From: Lotmaria passim
Lineage: Eukaryota > Euglenozoa > Kinetoplastea > Trypanosomatida > Trypanosomatidae
DNA length: 64,000 nucleotides
Assembly: GCA_037349495.1 (NCBI GenBank)
Contig: CP140199.1
Coordinates: forward strand, 1,364,001 to 1,428,000
Reading direction: 5' to 3'
A program made the translations under genes and the position numbers. The notes beneath the pieces were generated by a model, which worked only from the letters and a program-made list of their open reading frames with translations, searched no databases and was not told the DNA's origin. How positions within the stretch are numbered: position 1 is the first letter of the stretch; the number at the start of each line of letters is the position of its first letter. This document shows positions 48,498-57,739 of this stretch, piece after piece.

Positions 48498-51302
48498 ATG
48501 TCTATCAAGGCAAAGACCGTTCAAAAGGGTCGCGCGGCGGCGTTTGACAGAGGCCAATTCACAGACGCGACCGCCGCCACCGCGTCGGCTCCAAAGCGCT
48601 CTTATTACTACGCGGAAGAGCGTCGCAGCGAGGCGTGCGATGCAGCCCCTACAACCGGGTCTTCGTCTTCCTCGTCCCGTTCCAGCAGTTGTAGCGCGTG
48701 TCCTCCACACACCGGCGCCACGACGTCATGTGCCAACACCGCGGCAGCATCCGGGCAGGGCGACGACGAGGCCGACATGAGTGATGACGAGGCCGACATG
48801 AGTGATGACGAGGAGGTGGTGCGACGTGCTCGGGCCGCGACGCAGGCGCTGCTTGGCGAAGGCACCCGCCCGGCGAGTGCCATGGCAAAATCCGTAGCGT
48901 CTTCTGTGAACGCCGTGCCGAACTCGCGCTTGGAGGCGTATCTGCGCGGACGGGCTGGATCTGCGCCTACTGCTTGCACGTTGGATCTGCCGACCGCGTC
49001 TCCTCAACTCACCTCCGCAACTTTTTTACAGTCGGATTGCGTGACGTCGGGTCTTTTGCAGCCGAACGCACCAGCGAAGCAGCGAGCGCCATCAGCTATC
49101 AGTCCACAGAGCGTTGCGACGCAAGGCACGGAGACCGGGACTTCGCACACACAAGACCAGATTCTTACCCCTGACGATAGCAAGGCAACAGAAGCCTCCG
49201 CGACGCTTCAGGAGGCGCTGCGAATGCACACCACAAACTCCGACTTTCAGCAGCTCATGTCGCTGTTTGCTGACGACGTTCGGCGCGAGCAACAGCAGCA
49301 ACGGGAGCAGGAGGCGGGGAAAGCAAAGCCGGGCCTGCCAGTTGCTGGGGCGATGCTGAGCGAGGCAGATCCGCTGAACGGCTCGCACGGATTGAAAGCG
49401 TCATCCACGTCTTTTTGTACAGCGGCGGCGACATCGGCGAAGCAGCGTCCGCCCACACCGCGACCGTGCATGTTCGCTGCACTTGAGGACGCTGCGCTGG
49501 AGCGGCTCTTCAACGAATGGTGTCATCGTAACGCGACGACGTCGAACGCCGACGATGACGACGCAGCGGCGGACAACGCTGCGGTGTTCATTGCAGCGGA
49601 CCACCGCGCAGCCGCCTTCACCCTCGCCGCGGTGGCCGCGCGCGACTTGGATTTCTCTCCATGGGGACGCCAAGCCGAGCCAGGCGGGGCGGGCCCAGCT
49701 GCCGTTGGTGTCGCACCGTCGCCGTCCTCTTCTCCTTTTGCTCCTGTTCCTGTGGCAAATGCACCGCTGACATGGGAAGAGCTGATGCTGGGCGAAGTGG
49801 CACGCCGCAACGCACGCAGCTTCCACTACAGTGGCGGTGGCCTGCTGAGCAACCCCGAAGGCATAGCCGAGCAGGCAACACAGCAGCTGCGGCGCTTCTT
49901 CCAGGCTGTTGACTGCATCGAGCGTCTGGTGAGCAACCGCCGTTTTATGCGCAGTGTGGCTGCGTTTCTATACGAGCACCACCGTATTTTTCTCCCGCAC
50001 TACAAGCAGTCTCTGACGCCCTCTCTTCTCCCAGAGCCGACATCAGCCCCCGGCTCTACTTCTCCCGCGCCATCGTTAGCGGCGGAGCATTGCCATGAGG
50101 AATACGCCGTGTACGAGGAGTTCGGCCAGCGCGTCTCAACCACGCTGCTCTCCCTTCTTTCTCACAACGTGGAAGACTTCAATGAGGCGGAGTTTGTAGA
50201 GGCGCTGTACGACACACCAGCCGCCTTTGCAGATGGCGACGTGCCGTCTGCGGCGGCTGTCAAGGGTCCGCAGAACGTGCTCTCGTTTCCTGCGTGGCGG
50301 CTGGTGCTGGCGATGAGCGACTTTGAGGGTTTCTTTGCTTGGATGATGGACTACGTCTACGAGGAGTATCACCTGGACAGTTTGGAGGAGGAGGGCGCCA
50401 AGGTGGCCGTCGCAGGAGCACGCGGGCTGCGCGCGCTGATTCGCTCCACCTACAACCGACCAGTGGAGGACGCGTCAGCGTCGGTGACTGGGACGGAGTC
50501 CACGCGGCCTCCTGCCAGCGCAGCGTCACCAGGTGGCGACGCCGCGTTGTCGCCATTGATGGCAAGTGGATCGCCCAGTCCACCACCCGACCTTCTGCAT
50601 GCGGCGTCCCCTCTGACCTCGCAGAACTCCTCCGACCTCTCCTTGCGGCCAAAAGGCGCGTTGGCACCGCTGCCGTCCGGCATGCTGCTGCAGCCCGCAC
50701 CGCCGCCGTCTTCCTGCCGCGACCTCTCCTCCGCCACCATGGCTATTGGCCACGGCGGCGGAGGCGGCATTCCGACCGGAGTACACCTCCGCCAGTTTTT
50801 TCCCTCGCCCCCCGCCAGCGCTGAGGGTGGGACGCGACCTTCCGCTGCTGGGAACAAGGCTGCACCGGTGTACCGTAAGCGGCAGACCACGCACCCTGGC
50901 CGTACGCTGCCGCCCATTACACTCACCACAGATACCGTCGTGCGCCCCGGCAGCACGGACGCGGCGGTCGGCTCGTTAAACTCGAGCGCGTCGCTGCCCG
51001 CGCCTTTGCGCCTGTCCGATGCCGATGGGGCGGACGGTCATGCGGCACGTACCTTCGCCAGCACAGCGCCACCGGCAGCATCTGTCGTTACGCCAGCCTC
51101 CGCACCGACTTCTGCACTGACGCGTTGGCCCACGCGCACTCGGTCTTCGACGGCTAAAAAAAACGCCGTCACGGCAGAGGGCACGGCGCCCCGGCGCGGG
51201 TCACAGACGCAGAAGCCGAAGTCTCGCACATCCTCCTCCATGCGAACAGTGGCTGGCGAGCCGCCGAAAGTCAAGTCGCAGAGGTCGAAGTTGAAGCGGT
51301 GA
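48498..51302 (+). CDS. BART-domain protein (ARL2/ARL3-binding type) with long disordered flanks
   Basis: A 934-residue protein, mostly Ala/Ser/Pro-rich and probably disordered. Residues about 462-625 are ordered and match the BART fold of ARL2BP and CFAP36: FFQAVDCIERLVSNRRFMRS, AFLYEHHRIFL, YAVYEEFGQRVSTTLLSLL, FNEAEFVEALYD, then LAMSDFEGFFAWMMDYVYEE. The interior of the domain carries a loop of about 30 residues after the first helices. BART proteins bind GTP-loaded ARL2/ARL3 and in other eukaryotes work at the base of cilia; an equivalent flagellar role is inference. An acidic repeat (DEADMSD, twice) lies near residues 90-103. The C-terminus is very basic (KVKSQRSKLKR). No membrane segment. 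The domain was assigned by eye. Confidence 0.8.
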   Translation: MSIKAKTVQKGRAAAFDRGQFTDATAATASAPKRSYYYAEERRSEACDAAPTTGSSSSSSRSSSCSACPPHTGATTSCANTAAASGQGDDEADMSDDEADMSDDEEVVRRARAATQALLGEGTRPASAMAKSVASSVNAVPNSRLEAYLRGRAGSAPTACTLDLPTASPQLTSATFLQSDCVTSGLLQPNAPAKQRAPSAISPQSVATQGTETGTSHTQDQILTPDDSKATEASATLQEALRMHTTNSDFQQLMSLFADDVRREQQQQREQEAGKAKPGLPVAGAMLSEADPLNGSHGLKASSTSFCTAAATSAKQRPPTPRPCMFAALEDAALERLFNEWCHRNATTSNADDDDAAADNAAVFIAADHRAAAFTLAAVAARDLDFSPWGRQAEPGGAGPAAVGVAPSPSSSPFAPVPVANAPLTWEELMLGEVARRNARSFHYSGGGLLSNPEGIAEQATQQLRRFFQAVDCIERLVSNRRFMRSVAAFLYEHHRIFLPHYKQSLTPSLLPEPTSAPGSTSPAPSLAAEHCHEEYAVYEEFGQRVSTTLLSLLSHNVEDFNEAEFVEALYDTPAAFADGDVPSAAAVKGPQNVLSFPAWRLVLAMSDFEGFFAWMMDYVYEEYHLDSLEEEGAKVAVAGARGLRALIRSTYNRPVEDASASVTGTESTRPPASAASPGGDAALSPLMASGSPSPPPDLLHAASPLTSQNSSDLSLRPKGALAPLPSGMLLQPAPPPSSCRDLSSATMAIGHGGGGGIPTGVHLRQFFPSPPASAEGGTRPSAAGNKAAPVYRKRQTTHPGRTLPPITLTTDTVVRPGSTDAAVGSLNSSASLPAPLRLSDADGADGHAARTFASTAPPAASVVTPASAPTSALTRWPTRTRSSTAKKNAVTAEGTAPRRGSQTQKPKSRTSSSMRTVAGEPPKVKSQRSKLKR
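48765..48806 (+). repeat. 21-bp tandem duplication inside the BART-domain gene
   Basis: Two identical in-frame 21-base copies encoding DEADMSD, followed by a partial third. Confidence 0.92.
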
Positions 51303-52134
51303 GAAAGCCACTTATGGACCATGCGTTCCGCCTCGCTTTGCTGGAGGTGTGACTTGTCATTACCGCCACCATCGCATGACACGCGCTTGTTGTGTTTTCG
51401 AGACTATTTTTTCGTTTATTTCTTTCTGCCTCTTCCAAGCGAGATGTACACTAAACATGGATGGGGGAAGAAAACGAGCTGTCGTCGCTGGGGGCTTAGC
51501 GTCTCCGCGCGTAACGCGGCCGCTCACGTCGCAGCTACTGTTTTCCCACTCCGATATCACGGCCATTATTTCAAAAATGAACGAAGGAAAAAGAAAAAAC
51601 AAATGAGAATATTAACGTACAAATGTTCTCATAATTGTCATTGTTAATTTTCTTTTTTCGTTTTCTTATTGCTCACAGATCATGCGCATGTATTTTGATG
51701 TGCGTGCAGATCAATGGTGCGTGGGAAGTCGATTTTTTTTTTTTTAAATTTGGAACTTGCGAGAAAAAAAGCTCTTGTATGCCAACACCGCAGGTTCTGC
51801 TTACTGTTGTTATTCGTGAGCAACTACGGAAAAGAGAATACATGAGGGTAAACTGCCAGCTTATATGTTATTGTTGATGCTCAGTAGATTGCTTTTGTTC
51901 CCTTCTCCTCATCTTCGGTTGTGTTCTGTCTCATAAGCAGCAAAGGAAAATTGCCGGACCAGCAACTACAGTTTTTTCGGCCGCAGCGTGCCGTCAAAGC
52001 AGCTGCCGTCTTCATATATATATATATATATTTTTTTTTTTTGTCGTTGTGGTCGAAACACCAGGTGTCTTCGAGACACCACAACAACGAAAAGGGTAAT
52101 TCGAGTTTTAGACACACATTCAATATTCAACAAG
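51303..52134. other. Intergenic spacer before the large coiled-coil gene
   Basis: About 830 bases. T12 tract at 51734, an AT microsatellite at 52014-52030 running into a T13 tract, then CACCAG as a likely acceptor (about 52064). No gene supported. Confidence 0.6.
52014..52030. repeat. AT microsatellite adjoining a T13 tract
   Basis: Seventeen bases of alternating AT directly followed by T13; probably part of the splice signal of the next gene. Confidence 0.9.
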
Positions 52135-55100
52135 ATGAAGACTGGGCGGCAGACCAGCGTCCAGGCTCCGTCGGTGCGCACCAGCTCCTCGCACCGCAGC
52201 ACCATTGAGACGCGCGGCGTTCCCGAGTTCGACCGCGACTACGCGCGACAGCTGAGCGTTGCGAAGCGCGGCCGCACCGGCAGCGTCAAGGCCTCGCCAC
52301 GCGTTAGATCCGTGAAAGAGTCTCCACTAGAGGAGTCGATTATCGGCCACTTTCCCGGCTCCGCGGCAGCGGCGGCGACACGCATCAAAGACTACGTTGC
52401 GACCCACGTGACACCTCCAAGGCCTTTCCAATCCAGCACGCCGCACCGCCCCAACGACAGCATCAGCGGCGCCGGTTACGCGGCAAGCAATGGTGCCGGC
52501 ACTCCGAGTAGCGTCGCACCGCCGCGCGCGGGAGCACCGGGCAAGTCCACGAGTACGTCTTTGTTCGGAGTCCTCGGCTCGTCAGCGAATGACGGTGACG
52601 CTGGCGGCACGACCTCACCGCCGGATATGGACAGCCTCAACTCGACTCGGTGCGGCAGTGCGGCCTTGCCGTCCGGATCCCCGAAGTGCGATGCAACACA
52701 CGACAGCATCGGGGTGGTGGCGTTGAAGACTGTGGTGCTTAGCGTGGCTGTCTTCTTCGTGCTGCTGTGCGCCCTGTCGTTTTTCGTGTCGTCGGACCAG
52801 GACTACGTACCCTCCTACTTCAGCCTCGGCAAAGGCCCGGAAACTTCTGCCGCGCAACACTCTGTGGGGGCGCGTGCGCGGTCGCTGCCCGATCGCATGA
52901 TCCCGCAGCTCAATCGTCAAATAGCGCTCCATAGCCGGCGAGCATTAGGCCACGTCATCCGCGCCTTGGGCTTCCCGAATGCATGGCGGTTCGGCAGCCG
53001 CATAGTGCGCGGTGCGCTCCGGCCCTTTACGTTCCTGTGGACTGTCGTGAGGGACTGCATTGTCTGTCCGATTGTGATGGTGTTGCCGAAAGTTGACGTC
53101 AGCGTGCACCCGACGCTGCGGTACATCCTTGCCGGTTCCACCGAAGGTGCGGAGGGGTGGAGCCTGTCTACGAGTGGCACACTTCTCGGCTCGATCGCGC
53201 GCTCGTCGCTGCAGCTGGTGATCGAGCCGGCGTTCATCATCTGGCGCGCCTTGTGTGCAATTTGGAATGGCTTCATGCGGTCCATCCAGCTTTTTTCGGT
53301 GCCACTGACGAGTCGAAACATGACCCTGGCCAGCCCCCTCCGCCACAACGCCACCACGCCGATCAGGGCGATGCACCGGGGGAGTCACACCTCCGTCATG
53401 TCGCGCGCCACCTCTTCCGTTCTTCTCACCATGTGGCGACCATTGCACCGCATTTGGGCGATCATGATGTCCCTCGCTGTTGGCAACGCCACGTCTATTT
53501 CCGAGTCGTGGACCACCGCATCGCTGAACAACCTCACGTCGTTTTCGGCGCGAAACACCTCGGAGGCGCACGCCAGGTCAGTGGCCAAGACAGTAGCGCA
53601 AGACAACAAGGTGGCTTCTCACGCGACGGAGCAGGAAAACGCCACGGCGAGAGCGCCATCTGTGCTGATCGAAGTGCGCACTACCCACACACGTCGCCTC
53701 CCCGGTGATCTGTGGTCAAGCTTGTTGGCGAAGCACGAGGCGAGGCTCACGCAACTCGCGCGCGAGGACCTGCAGGAGCTGCTGGGCGGTGAGGCCACTA
53801 TCGACAGCCTGCAGCTCCGCGCCGGCAGCCTGGTCGTCGACTTCGCTGTTGTGGTGACGGCAAGCGCCCCGACAGGGCAGGAGAGGGCAAGAAAGAAAGA
53901 ACTGCAAAAAGTTGCTCAGTCGGAGCGGGACGCGCAGGTCGCGCAAGGGTCTTTCTCGCGCCTCCAGGCGTTTTACAAGGAGGAGGCGACGCGACTGCAA
54001 CACGACAGGGACGCGGCTGCGACTGCGGCTGCTGCGGAATGCGACGAGCGCGTGACGGCGTGCCGGCACGATTGCGACGCGCTGCGGGCAAGGCTGACGG
54101 AGGAGACGCGCGCTTGCACGGACGCGACCTTGCAGGCGCAGAGAACATGTGAGGCGAACCGTGTCGCGGCGCTGCGGGAAACAGAGATGGCGCTGCAAGA
54201 ATGCCGGTCAAACACGACAGTGTGCGCGACGAAGCTCGCCGAGGCGGAGAAGCTGTTGAAGATGAAAGAGTCCGAGAAGCAGCGCGATGCGGCGGCGCTG
54301 GCGGCGGCGCAGCAGGCGCTCGCGGCGGCCTCTGTCGGTTACGCGAACGAGTCCGAGGCGGAGCGGCAGCGCTGCGCCGTCAAACTTGCGGAGGCGTCGC
54401 AGAACTGCTCCTCGCGCGTTCACGCGATGCAGACTACTTTGGAGAAGGAGCGTGCAAAGGAACTGGTGGCGAAGGAGAAGGACTGCGAGGCCGCGATGCT
54501 GAAAACCGGCGAGCAGAGGTGCGCTGTCCGTCTTGCTGAACAGAACACGACCCTCCGCGAGCAGTGTCAGACCTCGATGCAACACGCAGAAGCGCTGTGC
54601 CTGGAACGGGTGGCGCGGACGATCGGGGAGGTGAACCGCAGCTCCGCCAGCGCGCTCAGGGAGCTCCAGACGACGTTGAACGCCCGCGTGGCGAACGCAA
54701 CGCAGCGTCTTGCCGCCTGCGAGGAGGCCCACCAGCAGGCGGCGGCGCGTTGGGAGATAGAGCAGCAAAAGCGGAGCGCTGCCAGCGCCGCTCAGCTGAC
54801 AGCCGCGCAGACGGCGTGCGAAGAGACGGAGCGGCGCGCGGCATCGGACGAGTGCGCCAAGCGCGTGGCGAGTCAACGAGCGGAGTGGGAGGAGATGTGC
54901 AATGCTACGGTGCGGCAGGCAAAGGCGGCGTGCCAGGCGCAGCTGTCCCGTGACGTCGCTGCCTTCAACAGCAGCGCAGCAGCGGAGCTGGCACGGCTGC
55001 GTGACACCGTCGAGACGACGAAACAAGCGGCGGACGCGCGCGTGGCGGCCTGCGAGACGCTGCGGGCGGTGGAGAAGGAAGCTTCCGCGGCCACGCAGCG

Positions 55101-56991
55101 TCGCCTGAACGTGTCGTGCGCGGCGCAGTTGGCAGCCGCGCAGGAGAAATGCAAGGCGGAGTGGGAAGAAAAGCTGGAGACAGAGCGGACAGCGCAGCGG
55201 CAGGCTGCACTGCAAAACTGGACGCGTCAGGCAGCGGTGCTCACCACGCAGTGCAGCCAAGACACGAAGCGTGCCGTAGCGGAGGCGACGGCGCGGCTGC
55301 AGGCGCAACACGCTTCTGCGTTGGAGGCCACGACGGCGGCTCTACAGCAGCGAGCAGCGGAAGAGCGCGAGAAGGAGAAGCAGGCGTTTGACAGGGAGCG
55401 GGAAACTACTCAGCAGCACTACGGCGAGAAACTGCGCAGCTGCGAGGTGCAGGTGTCCAGCTGCGTCAGCGAGCGTCGTGCTGCCGAGACGGCACACGCC
55501 AAGGCGGAGGAGGACGCACGGCGGCACCTCTTCACCTACCTCGCCGACAGTGGCGAGAAGGCGTGTCTGCGCCTAACGCACCACGACAAGAAGGGGTGCG
55601 CCGCGGAGCGAAGGAAGATCGAGGCAACGCTGCACGTTCTCCCCGCCACGGCGACTTTGCTGGAAACGCTGTCCAGGTTGGACGGCGGCGCTGCGGACTT
55701 CTCAACTTCGTCGCCCGCCACGTCCGGACACCTCACCTGGGACTTCTCCGGCAGCGGGTTGCGCTCTCTGAGGCCGCAGGAGCGACAGGGGAGAGGCGTC
55801 ACCCCGTGGCTCCACATTACGGGCATGGCGGTGGGCCTCGCCTCTGGCGCCTACGCGCTCTTCCGCCGACAGCGGGACAGGCGGCTGTACAAAGACACTG
55901 TTGCCCAACTCAACGCGGTGATTGCAGCGAATGAGAAGACGATGGCACGGCGCCAGGGCCACCTCGACACGGCCGCCGCCGCCGTCGCAGATGAGGCACC
56001 GGCGAGCTGGGAGATGGCGGTAACCTGCCTGGACGAGTGTGTCGATGCCTTCGCCTCGTGGCACTTCAAGTGCTGCGAGCTGCTGTTTGAGCAGGAGGCG
56101 AATAGTATGCTGCAGCAACGCTATGAGGTGCAGCAGAGCCTCCTCACGAACGTGTCCGACACGACGGCCGGTAACGTGACGGCGCCGTCTCTCTCGCATG
56201 GCGACGGCCACCCTCCGCCCACGAGCGTCGTCTCGGCCTCGACGCTACCGCTGGCGGACGCCAATGTCTCGTGTATGGGCTCTTTCGACGCTCTCACGCG
56301 GATGCACGAGTCCTTTGTGAGCACCTACTACAACGTGCTTGAGATGTACTACGTGGACCTGTTGAATGCCGTAGCCAACAGGGAGCTGGCGGAGAGCCAG
56401 CTGCAGGAGGCGGAGTCGGTCGCCTCTCGCCAGGCAAGCATCTTGCACAAGCAGTCCGCCGCCGTAGCGCAGCTGAAGCATGCACTAGCGGAGAAGGAGG
56501 CACTGCTTCAGCAACGAGGGCCCACAGCGGGAGGGAGCAGTGGCGTCGTTGGCAAGTTGCCCCGCGAAGAGCGTAAAACAGCTGCGCAGCAGACCATAAC
56601 CACCCGGCCGGAAGGCCAGCGGAAGGTGAGTCAGGAGGAGATGGGCCGGGCACGCGGGGTGGTGCAGACGCCTGGGCGAACGCCGCACAGCGAGCCCGGG
56701 CCGGAGAGCTCCGCCGCCAATCAGGTGCGCTCCCTGCAGGAGCTCGCCGCCGCCGAGAACGACTCCACTAATTCCTCCGACTTCTCTAACCGCGGTCATC
56801 ATTCGCCGCAGCGGCCTGCCACCGGCGTGTCCCCTTCCAAAGCACTTTCGGTGTCCCGCGGAACGCCGGCGGAGCTGCAGAGAGCGGCTCCAGCGTCCGC
56901 GATAAAGAAGTTGGGCAGCATGATGCGCAATCCGGAGTCGACCCGTCGCTACCACACGCTTCGGTGGAACGACGAGTCGGGTGGCGAATAA
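52135..56991 (+). CDS. Large membrane-anchored, cysteine-rich coiled-coil protein
   Basis: A 1618-residue protein from the ATG at 52135 (MKTGRQTSVQAPS). A disordered basic N-terminus is followed by a membrane segment (about 194-217, VVLSVAVFFVLLCALSFFV), two weaker hydrophobic stretches near 305-325 and 355-380, and a small alpha/beta-looking module (ATIDSLQLRAGSLVVDFAVV, near 548). Then comes a coiled coil of about 600 residues (570-1160) with some 25 cysteines and repeated C-A-x-[KR]-[LV]-A units, many N-x-S/T sequons, and a second membrane segment (about 1224-1243, WLHITGMAVGLASGAYALF). A shorter cytosolic-looking coiled coil and disordered tail end the protein. Cysteines plus sequons suggest the coiled coil is lumenal (ER, nuclear envelope or surface), held at both ends. 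I do not recognise the family. Confidence 0.85.
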   Translation: MKTGRQTSVQAPSVRTSSSHRSTIETRGVPEFDRDYARQLSVAKRGRTGSVKASPRVRSVKESPLEESIIGHFPGSAAAAATRIKDYVATHVTPPRPFQSSTPHRPNDSISGAGYAASNGAGTPSSVAPPRAGAPGKSTSTSLFGVLGSSANDGDAGGTTSPPDMDSLNSTRCGSAALPSGSPKCDATHDSIGVVALKTVVLSVAVFFVLLCALSFFVSSDQDYVPSYFSLGKGPETSAAQHSVGARARSLPDRMIPQLNRQIALHSRRALGHVIRALGFPNAWRFGSRIVRGALRPFTFLWTVVRDCIVCPIVMVLPKVDVSVHPTLRYILAGSTEGAEGWSLSTSGTLLGSIARSSLQLVIEPAFIIWRALCAIWNGFMRSIQLFSVPLTSRNMTLASPLRHNATTPIRAMHRGSHTSVMSRATSSVLLTMWRPLHRIWAIMMSLAVGNATSISESWTTASLNNLTSFSARNTSEAHARSVAKTVAQDNKVASHATEQENATARAPSVLIEVRTTHTRRLPGDLWSSLLAKHEARLTQLAREDLQELLGGEATIDSLQLRAGSLVVDFAVVVTASAPTGQERARKKELQKVAQSERDAQVAQGSFSRLQAFYKEEATRLQHDRDAAATAAAAECDERVTACRHDCDALRARLTEETRACTDATLQAQRTCEANRVAALRETEMALQECRSNTTVCATKLAEAEKLLKMKESEKQRDAAALAAAQQALAAASVGYANESEAERQRCAVKLAEASQNCSSRVHAMQTTLEKERAKELVAKEKDCEAAMLKTGEQRCAVRLAEQNTTLREQCQTSMQHAEALCLERVARTIGEVNRSSASALRELQTTLNARVANATQRLAACEEAHQQAAARWEIEQQKRSAASAAQLTAAQTACEETERRAASDECAKRVASQRAEWEEMCNATVRQAKAACQAQLSRDVAAFNSSAAAELARLRDTVETTKQAADARVAACETLRAVEKEASAATQRRLNVSCAAQLAAAQEKCKAEWEEKLETERTAQRQAALQNWTRQAAVLTTQCSQDTKRAVAEATARLQAQHASALEATTAALQQRAAEEREKEKQAFDRERETTQQHYGEKLRSCEVQVSSCVSERRAAETAHAKAEEDARRHLFTYLADSGEKACLRLTHHDKKGCAAERRKIEATLHVLPATATLLETLSRLDGGAADFSTSSPATSGHLTWDFSGSGLRSLRPQERQGRGVTPWLHITGMAVGLASGAYALFRRQRDRRLYKDTVAQLNAVIAANEKTMARRQGHLDTAAAAVADEAPASWEMAVTCLDECVDAFASWHFKCCELLFEQEANSMLQQRYEVQQSLLTNVSDTTAGNVTAPSLSHGDGHPPPTSVVSASTLPLADANVSCMGSFDALTRMHESFVSTYYNVLEMYYVDLLNAVANRELAESQLQEAESVASRQASILHKQSAAVAQLKHALAEKEALLQQRGPTAGGSSGVVGKLPREERKTAAQQTITTRPEGQRKVSQEEMGRARGVVQTPGRTPHSEPGPESSAANQVRSLQELAAAENDSTNSSDFSNRGHHSPQRPATGVSPSKALSVSRGTPAELQRAAPASAIKKLGSMMRNPESTRRYHTLRWNDESGGE

Positions 56992-57739
56992 TGCGAGGCG
57001 TGTGTGGATGCGGTGACTCCCGAAAGTAGGTTTGTGATACATCTCTCCCTTTTTTGTATGTTCTCATATTTTGAACTGTTGCTTTTCTGCACTGAAGCAC
57101 TTTTTATCCAGCGTCTCTCCCTCTCCCCGGCTCTTCTTCACCTCGCTTTGCGCTGCTGCATGCAGACTCGATTTTGGGAGTTGATGAAAGTCTAAGCGTC
57201 TTTTTTTTTTTTTTTCTTCTTTCCCCGTACAGTCTAATGCACGCCGCACTACTTATACAGTCCTGTTTCTCTGCAAACGCAACAAGAGGAAAATAAAGCA
57301 AAGAAAAAAAAAAGTTTGACTTTCCGAGTAGTCGTAGCTGTTTCACTTGGCTTATTTGCATGGGAGCTCTAAAATGACATTGTGTACCGCAGATGAACAC
57401 ACGTATCGGTACACACGCAGATCTCATACAAATCTGTGGAACTGAGTCAAGCATTTGGGAGACTTCTTGTGTCGAAGCGCTCCTTAGCATGCGTGTGTGT
57501 GTTTTAAAGCACGTGCACTGCGTTGAGTCACTCGCTTTTCGGATCAGTGTCTCTTTAATTACGGTTTCGTCCGTTTACTTTCAGCTTTTTTTTTTCTTTC
57601 ACATTGGCTGCTACGCTTCATTTTCATAGGCGACGAAAAGCAGTTGAAGTGCTTTGGAGTGCGCTCGTGGCGTCAGCGCATGACAGACACGTCCATTACA
57701 CACCCTCACAAGCTTTTTTTTTTTATCGGAGAATATCAG
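56992..57739. other. Intergenic spacer before the glycosylase gene
   Basis: About 750 bases with T15 at 57201, A12 at 57303, T-tracts at 57584 and 57714-57724, and the acceptor ATATCAG at 57738-57739. No gene supported. Confidence 0.6.
57714..57739 (+). promoter_or_regulatory. Putative trans-splice acceptor abutting the glycosylase ATG
   Basis: A T-tract followed by AG at 57730-57731 and at 57738-57739. The second AG touches the ATG at 57740, so use of it would leave only the spliced leader as 5' UTR; use of a further AG downstream would shift the start to 57815. Confidence 0.5.
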
